From assembly GCA_045403155.1 (NCBI GenBank), contig JAXIPB010000036.1, forward strand, positions 1-64,000: a DNA stretch of 64,000 bases. The letters are read 5' to 3'. Below the pieces are notes generated by a model, which had not been told where the DNA came from, searched no databases, and saw nothing but the letters and a program-made list of their open reading frames with translations. The translations under genes were made by a program, and so were the position numbers. Source of the stretch: JAXIPB01 sp045403155. GTDB taxonomy: Bacteria > Actinomycetota > Actinomycetes > Mycobacteriales > Micromonosporaceae. Shown here piece by piece: positions 59,991 through 64,000 of the stretch; position 1 is the first letter of the stretch, and every line of letters begins with the position of its first letter.

Positions 59991-62900
59991 ATGCGGATGG
60001 AGTTCCGGATTCTCGGGCCGACGGAGGTCTGGGCCGGCGACAACCAGGTCGCCCTCCCCCAGGGCCGGGGCCGCGCCCTACTCGCGCTGCTCGCGCTCCA
60101 CGCCGGCGAGGCGGTCTCGGTCGACCGGATCATCGACGAGCTGTGGGGCGAGCACCCACCGCCGACCAGCGGCACGGTCGTCCACGGCCTGGTCTCGAAG
60201 CTCCGTCGCGTCCTCGAGCCCGGGTGGAGGCGGGGTTCGCCGCCGGCCGTGCTGGGATCGGAGGGCCACACCTACCGGCTCACGGTCAACCTTGACGACG
60301 TCGACGCGCATCGCTTCCAGCGGCTCGTCGCCGAGGCCCGGGTGGCACCGGAGCGGCGCGAGGAGCTGCTCACCGAGGCGCTCGACCTGTGGCGGGGGCC
60401 GGCGCTGGCCGACTTCACCTACGAGCCGTTCGCGCAACGGGCGATCACCGCGCTCGAGGAGCAGCGGCTGGTCGCTGTGGAGCTGCGGGCGGAGGCCGGC
60501 CTGGAACACGGCCGGCACGACGCGCTCGTCGCGGAGCTCCGCGCGCTGGTGGCCGCGCACCCGTTCCGCGAGCGGCTGACCAGCCAGCTGATGCTGGCCC
60601 TCTACCGCAGCGGGCGCCAGGCGGAGGCGCTCGCGGCGTACCGCGACGCACGCGAGGTGCTGGCCACCGAGCTCGGGGTCGAACCGGGCCCGCCTCTGCG
60701 GGACCTGCACCGCGCCGTGCTCGCGCAGGACCCGTCCCTCGCCTTACCGCGCGCGCCCTCGGAGCCGCCAGGCCCGGTGTCGCCGCGGCCGTGGCTCCCC
60801 CGCGAGCGGCGCGCAGTCACCGCGCTCTCCGTCGAGATCACGATCACGGCGCCCGCCGGCGTCGACCCGGAGGGCCTGGCCCGGCTGGGCGAGCGCGCCC
60901 GGGCCGCGGCCACCGACGTGCTCAGCCGGCACGGTGCGCGCGTCGAGGTCGCGCTGGGCGACACCCTGGTCGGCCTGTTCGGCCTGCCGCTCGCCCACGA
61001 GGATGACGCTGGCCGGGCCGCACGGGCGGGCCTCGAGCTCGTCCGCACCGTGCGGGCGCTCCGCGACGACGGGACGACGTACTCCTGCCGCGTCGGGATC
61101 GACAGCGGCGACGTCGTGGTCGGCGGCCCGGACGTCGCGTCCGGCCCACTGGTGACGGAAAGCCTGCACGCGCAGCGCTCGGCCGGGGCCGATGAGGTCG
61201 TGGTCGGCGCGTCTGCACTGCGGCTCGTGCGCGGCACCACCGTCGTGCGCGCCGTCGACGGCACGCTCCCCCGGGTCTGGCGGGTGCTCGAAGTCGTGGA
61301 CGCGCCACCGATCCCGCGCTTCCACGAGGCCCCGATCCGCGGGCGGCAGGAGAAGCTGACCCGGGTCCGCGCGGCGTTCCGTATGACGGCGCGCACGGGG
61401 TCGGCACGTCGGCTCACCGTGCTCGGCGACGCGGGCATCGGCAAGACCCGGCTGGCGCTCGAGCTCGCCACGTCGCTGGGCGACGAGGCGCACGTCGTGA
61501 CCGGACGCTGCCCGCCATACGGCGAGGGCATCACGTTCCTGCCGCTGCGCGAGGCAGTCGACCAGGCGGTACGCCGCGTCGCGGGGACAGGCGGGACACT
61601 GGCGGACCTCGTCGACGCCGCCGACGCCGCCGCCGTCTCGGCACTCCTCGGCCTCGGCGGCCCGTCGGACCGGCCCGGCGCCGCGGTCGAAGCGGTCGGC
61701 CGCCTGCTCGCGTCCGTGGCCGCGAAGCGACCGCTCGTGGTCGTGCTCGACGACCTCCACTGGGGCCAACCGACGCTCCTCGAGGTAGTCGACTCCCTCG
61801 GCAGCAGCCTCCGCGCCCCGCTGCTGCTCCTCGGCCTGGCTCGTCCCGAGCTGGCCGAGCGGCACCCGTCGTTCGTTGCCGGGGCCGGGTCGGTGAGCCT
61901 GGTACCGCTGCCGTCGGACGCAATCGAGGAGATCCTCGCCGACCGCAACCCGGAGGGCGTGTCCCGGGAAACGGTCGCCCGGATCTCCTCGGCCGCCGGG
62001 GGCAACCCGCTATTCGCCGAGCAGTTGTTGGCCGCTCGCGAGGAGGTCGGGCTCGACAACGTGCCGGAGACGCTGCGTGGCCTGCTCGCCCTGCGCCTGG
62101 ACCGGCTCGGGCCGGGCGAGCGGGACGTGCTGCGCCGCGCGTCCGTGGCCGGCGCCTCGTGCTCTGAGGAGGAGCTCGCCGCGCTGTTGCCCGCCGACGC
62201 CGAACCATTTCTCGCGCGCCACGTGACCACCCTGCAGCGCAAGCGGCTGCTGTACCGGGACGGATCGGAGCTGCGCTTCGCGCATGTGCTGGTCCAGCGT
62301 GCGGCGTACCAGAGCCTGGCCCGCGACGACCGGGCCCAGCTGCACGAGCAGTACGCCGACCATCTCGCCGCCCAGACCGACCCACCGCCAGAGCTGGACG
62401 AGCTCGTCGGCTACCACCTTGAGCAAGCGGTGACGCACGGTCGCGCCGCCGGCCGGCGGGTCCCGTCCGAACTGGCCGGAAGGGCCGGCGGTCGCCTCGC
62501 ACGCGCGGCCGGCCGGGCCATGGCTCGCATCGACCAAGCCGCCGCGGAGAATCTGCTCTCCCGGGCCCGCGCGCTCCTGCCTCCGGGTGACGCGCTGTGG
62601 TCGCCGGTGACCCAGCAACTGGCGGAGGTGTGCCTCGTGCTCGGCCGCTTCGTCGAGGCGCAACGGCTCCTCGACGAGCGCCGGGAGGCCGCCTTGGCGG
62701 CCGGGGACCGGGCGACAGAGCTGGCGGCCGGGCTGGAGCGGGCCCGGATCCAGTTCATCATCGGCCCGGATCCGGTCCCGCTCGCTGAGGTGCGCCGGGT
62801 CGCCGATGAAGCGCGCGCCGAGCTCGTCGCCTTGGGCAACGACGCCGGGGTCGGACGCGCCAGATTCCTGCAGGCCTGTGTGGAGCTGCGGCGCGGAGCG

Positions 62901-63782
62901 ATTGGCGCCGCGGAGCGGGACTTCCGCGCGAGCCTCGGGTACGCCGACGCGGCCGCCGACATGCGTGAGCGGATGGCCAGCCGGTGGCTGCTCGCGATGA
63001 CCGCCGTGCAGGGACCGGTCGCGGTACCCGACGCGATCGCCCTGTGTGAGGGGTGGGCGATCGTGGACGGTGCGAGACACCCGGGCGTGCTCACCGAGCT
63101 GGCCCGGTTGCACGCCATGGCCGGCGACGTCGACCGGGCACGGGAGCTGAACGCGACGGCCCGGATCGAGTTCGTGGAGCGGATGCGGACTCGGCGCATG
63201 CTGATGTACGTCGCCGAGAGCACCGCCACCGTCGAGCAGTTGGCGGGCGACCAGGCCGCGGCGGAGGCCGCGCTGCGGGACGCCCTCGCCCTCGGACAGC
63301 AGACCGCCGAGCTGGACCACATCAGCCAGGCCGCCGCCCGACTGTCGCTCCTGCTCTTCGACCGGGCCGACGTCGAACGGGCCGACGTCGAACGGGCCGA
63401 CGTCAACCGGGCCAACGTCAACCGGGCCAACGGCGATACGGGCGAGGCCGTGGAGCTGGCAGCACTCAGCGCCGCGCGCGCGCCGGCGGAGGGGGTCCTC
63501 GCCGTCGCACTGTCCCGGACCGCCTCGGCGCGCGCCGAGTCCGCCGTGGGCAGGCACCGGCGGGCCGCCGAACTCGCCCGCGCCGCGGTCGACGTCGTAC
63601 CCAACGCGATGCCCAACTTGCGCGGCGACGTTCTGCTCCAGCTGGCTCGGGTGCTCCGGCGGTCGGTGCCGAAGAGGGGGCCCGGGACGCTGCCGCCGAA
63701 GCGTTGCGCTGTTACCGGCGGAAGGGGAGCCATCCCTCGGCCCAGGTCGCGGCCAGTTTCTGATGGTCGACGCCCCGCCTAG
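59991..63782 (+). CDS. SARP/AfsR-type regulator with cyclase-like and AAA ATPase domains (C-terminal frameshift)
   Basis: A roughly 1260-residue multi-domain regulator. Residues 1-95 are the OmpR-type winged helix (MEFRILGPTEVWAGDNQVAL), 100-245 the BTAD domain (LTSQLMLALYRSGRQAEALA, LATELGVEPGPPLRDLHRAV), about 275-440 an adenylate-cyclase-like fold (RVEVALGDTLVGLFGLPLAH, SCRVGIDSGDVVVGG), then an AAA ATPase with Walker A GDAGIGKTR near 480 and Walker B VVVLDDLHWG near 584, and TPR-like helices to the end. The expected ending (DAAAEALRCYRRKGSHPSAQ) is in another frame, ending at 63763, so a frameshift lies near 63660-63690. Without it the written tail (RGPGTLPPKRCAVTGG) is unrelated. A 15-bp tandem repeat sits at about residue 1124. 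Confidence 0.82.
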   Translation: MRMEFRILGPTEVWAGDNQVALPQGRGRALLALLALHAGEAVSVDRIIDELWGEHPPPTSGTVVHGLVSKLRRVLEPGWRRGSPPAVLGSEGHTYRLTVNLDDVDAHRFQRLVAEARVAPERREELLTEALDLWRGPALADFTYEPFAQRAITALEEQRLVAVELRAEAGLEHGRHDALVAELRALVAAHPFRERLTSQLMLALYRSGRQAEALAAYRDAREVLATELGVEPGPPLRDLHRAVLAQDPSLALPRAPSEPPGPVSPRPWLPRERRAVTALSVEITITAPAGVDPEGLARLGERARAAATDVLSRHGARVEVALGDTLVGLFGLPLAHEDDAGRAARAGLELVRTVRALRDDGTTYSCRVGIDSGDVVVGGPDVASGPLVTESLHAQRSAGADEVVVGASALRLVRGTTVVRAVDGTLPRVWRVLEVVDAPPIPRFHEAPIRGRQEKLTRVRAAFRMTARTGSARRLTVLGDAGIGKTRLALELATSLGDEAHVVTGRCPPYGEGITFLPLREAVDQAVRRVAGTGGTLADLVDAADAAAVSALLGLGGPSDRPGAAVEAVGRLLASVAAKRPLVVVLDDLHWGQPTLLEVVDSLGSSLRAPLLLLGLARPELAERHPSFVAGAGSVSLVPLPSDAIEEILADRNPEGVSRETVARISSAAGGNPLFAEQLLAAREEVGLDNVPETLRGLLALRLDRLGPGERDVLRRASVAGASCSEEELAALLPADAEPFLARHVTTLQRKRLLYRDGSELRFAHVLVQRAAYQSLARDDRAQLHEQYADHLAAQTDPPPELDELVGYHLEQAVTHGRAAGRRVPSELAGRAGGRLARAAGRAMARIDQAAAENLLSRARALLPPGDALWSPVTQQLAEVCLVLGRFVEAQRLLDERREAALAAGDRATELAAGLERARIQFIIGPDPVPLAEVRRVADEARAELVALGNDAGVGRARFLQACVELRRGAIGAAERDFRASLGYADAAADMRERMASRWLLAMTAVQGPVAVPDAIALCEGWAIVDGARHPGVLTELARLHAMAGDVDRARELNATARIEFVERMRTRRMLMYVAESTATVEQLAGDQAAAEAALRDALALGQQTAELDHISQAAARLSLLLFDRADVERADVERADVNRANVNRANGDTGEAVELAALSAARAPAEGVLAVALSRTASARAESAVGRHRRAAELARAAVDVVPNAMPNLRGDVLLQLARVLRRSVPKRGPGTLPPKRCAVTGGRGAIPRPRSRPVSDGRRPA
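63363..63433 (+). repeat. 15-bp in-frame tandem repeat within the SARP-type gene
   Basis: About five copies of a 15-bp unit (GGGCCGACGTCGAAC and variants) encode a repeated five-residue unit RADVE, changing to RADVN and RANVN in the later copies. The last copies diverge by a few bases. It falls in the C-terminal helical region and its length should change by slippage without breaking the frame. It is not far upstream of the frameshift. Confidence 0.9.
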
Positions 63783-64000
63783 CTCCCATTGTTGGGATCG
63801 GAGCGAGCCTGCTTTGGCGGCCCCGCCGCGACGCCGAGGATGAGCGTCACCACGCCGAGGCCGGTCAACACACCGAAGACTGCCGTGAAGCCACCCGTCG
63901 CGTCACGCAGTGCGCCGGCCGCGACGGGGCCGACGGCGGCCAGCAAATAGCCGACGAGAAACGCCATTCCCGTGTACGCCGAGGCGGCCCAGGGAGTTGG
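63779..64000 (-). CDS. MFS transporter (CynX/NimT-like), C-terminal part
   Basis: The gene runs off the window at its 5' side. The visible 73 residues (PTPWAASAYTGMAFLVGYLL, then GPVAAGALRDATGGFTAVFG, and a basic end PPKQARSDPNNGS) are the last two hydrophobic helices of a CynX/NimT-type MFS transporter, where A-S-A-x-x-x-G-x-x-x-GYLLAA and GALRDATGGF are typical. Substrates in that group include cyanate, nitrate-like ions and others. It is convergent with the SARP-type gene. Confidence 0.8.
   Translation of the reverse strand, partial: PTPWAASAYTGMAFLVGYLLAAVGPVAAGALRDATGGFTAVFGVLTGLGVVTLILGVAAGPPKQARSDPNNGS

Noticed and set aside
60602..62242. Minus-strand frame inside the SARP-type gene
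   Set aside because: Serine and arginine rich shadow without similarity.

Overview
The window is very GC-rich DNA with many GTG starts, 1-4 bp gene overlaps and actinobacterial gene families throughout (mycothiol-era DinB proteins, a deazaflavin-dependent reductase, a WYL regulator, a SARP/AfsR regulator, actinobacterial HelD). It looks like a chromosomal segment of a soil-type actinomycete, possibly of the Micromonosporales; the genus is inference. No rRNA, tRNA, CRISPR array or prophage was seen. The first 60 bases are G/C homopolymer runs, which suggests a contig edge.

Layout. 1-5.5 kb: CoA-transferase with a divergent TetR regulator, an SDR gene fragment, small hypothetical genes, a DinB protein, and a secreted lysozyme-like protein. 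5.6-14.8 kb: a hydrolase-methyltransferase fusion, lipid genes (PlsC-type acyltransferase, glycerophosphodiesterase), a UMF1 transporter, thymidine kinase, acyl-CoA dehydrogenase and a threonine-aldolase-like enzyme. 14.8-18.7 kb: an AbiEi/nuclease-like gene between two near-identical hairpins, then a padR-ABC-FtsX operon. 18.7-25.2 kb: a HelD-type helicase; a three-gene operon (methyltransferase, tyrosine recombinase, AlkZ-like winged-helix protein) bracketed by direct copies of a 72-bp repeat; a hydrolase and a HIT protein. 25.3-28.4 kb: XdhC-YHS, MoxR and VWA genes, the accessory set of aerobic CO dehydrogenase-type enzymes, without the structural subunits. 28.5-38.2 kb: inositol-phosphatase-like enzyme, an Ig-repeat cell-wall protein, hydrolases, a VOC/WYL divergent pair, SRPBCC proteins, a HEAT protein and a frameshifted nuclease-like gene. 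38.3-43.6 kb: two-component system with a divergent three-gene ABC exporter; one permease carries an extracellular beta-sandwich insert. 43.6-50 kb: mixed single genes (VOC, HNH, YegP-like, haloalkane dehalogenase, AraC-DinB, sugar O-methyltransferase, OmdA, a decayed FtsX fragment, an adenylate kinase paralogue). 50-58.9 kb: a DsbA-like gene, narGHJI and narK in one tight operon behind a DosR-type box, the nitrate-respiration module of the window. 59-64 kb: SRPBCC and ABM-like genes, a giant SARP-cyclase-AAA regulator with a frameshifted tail, and the 3' end of an MFS gene running off the window.

The most unusual signals are a 72-bp interspersed repeat (four full copies, all exactly 72 bp, plus a half copy) whose palindromes place TCATGA, a stop on both strands, at gene ends; the recombinase operon between two of these copies; and paired terminator-like hairpins around the AbiEi-like gene. 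Several genes are broken remnants (SDR, PPOX, FtsX) or carry single frameshifts (nuclease-like gene, SARP regulator), which may be real decay or assembly error.
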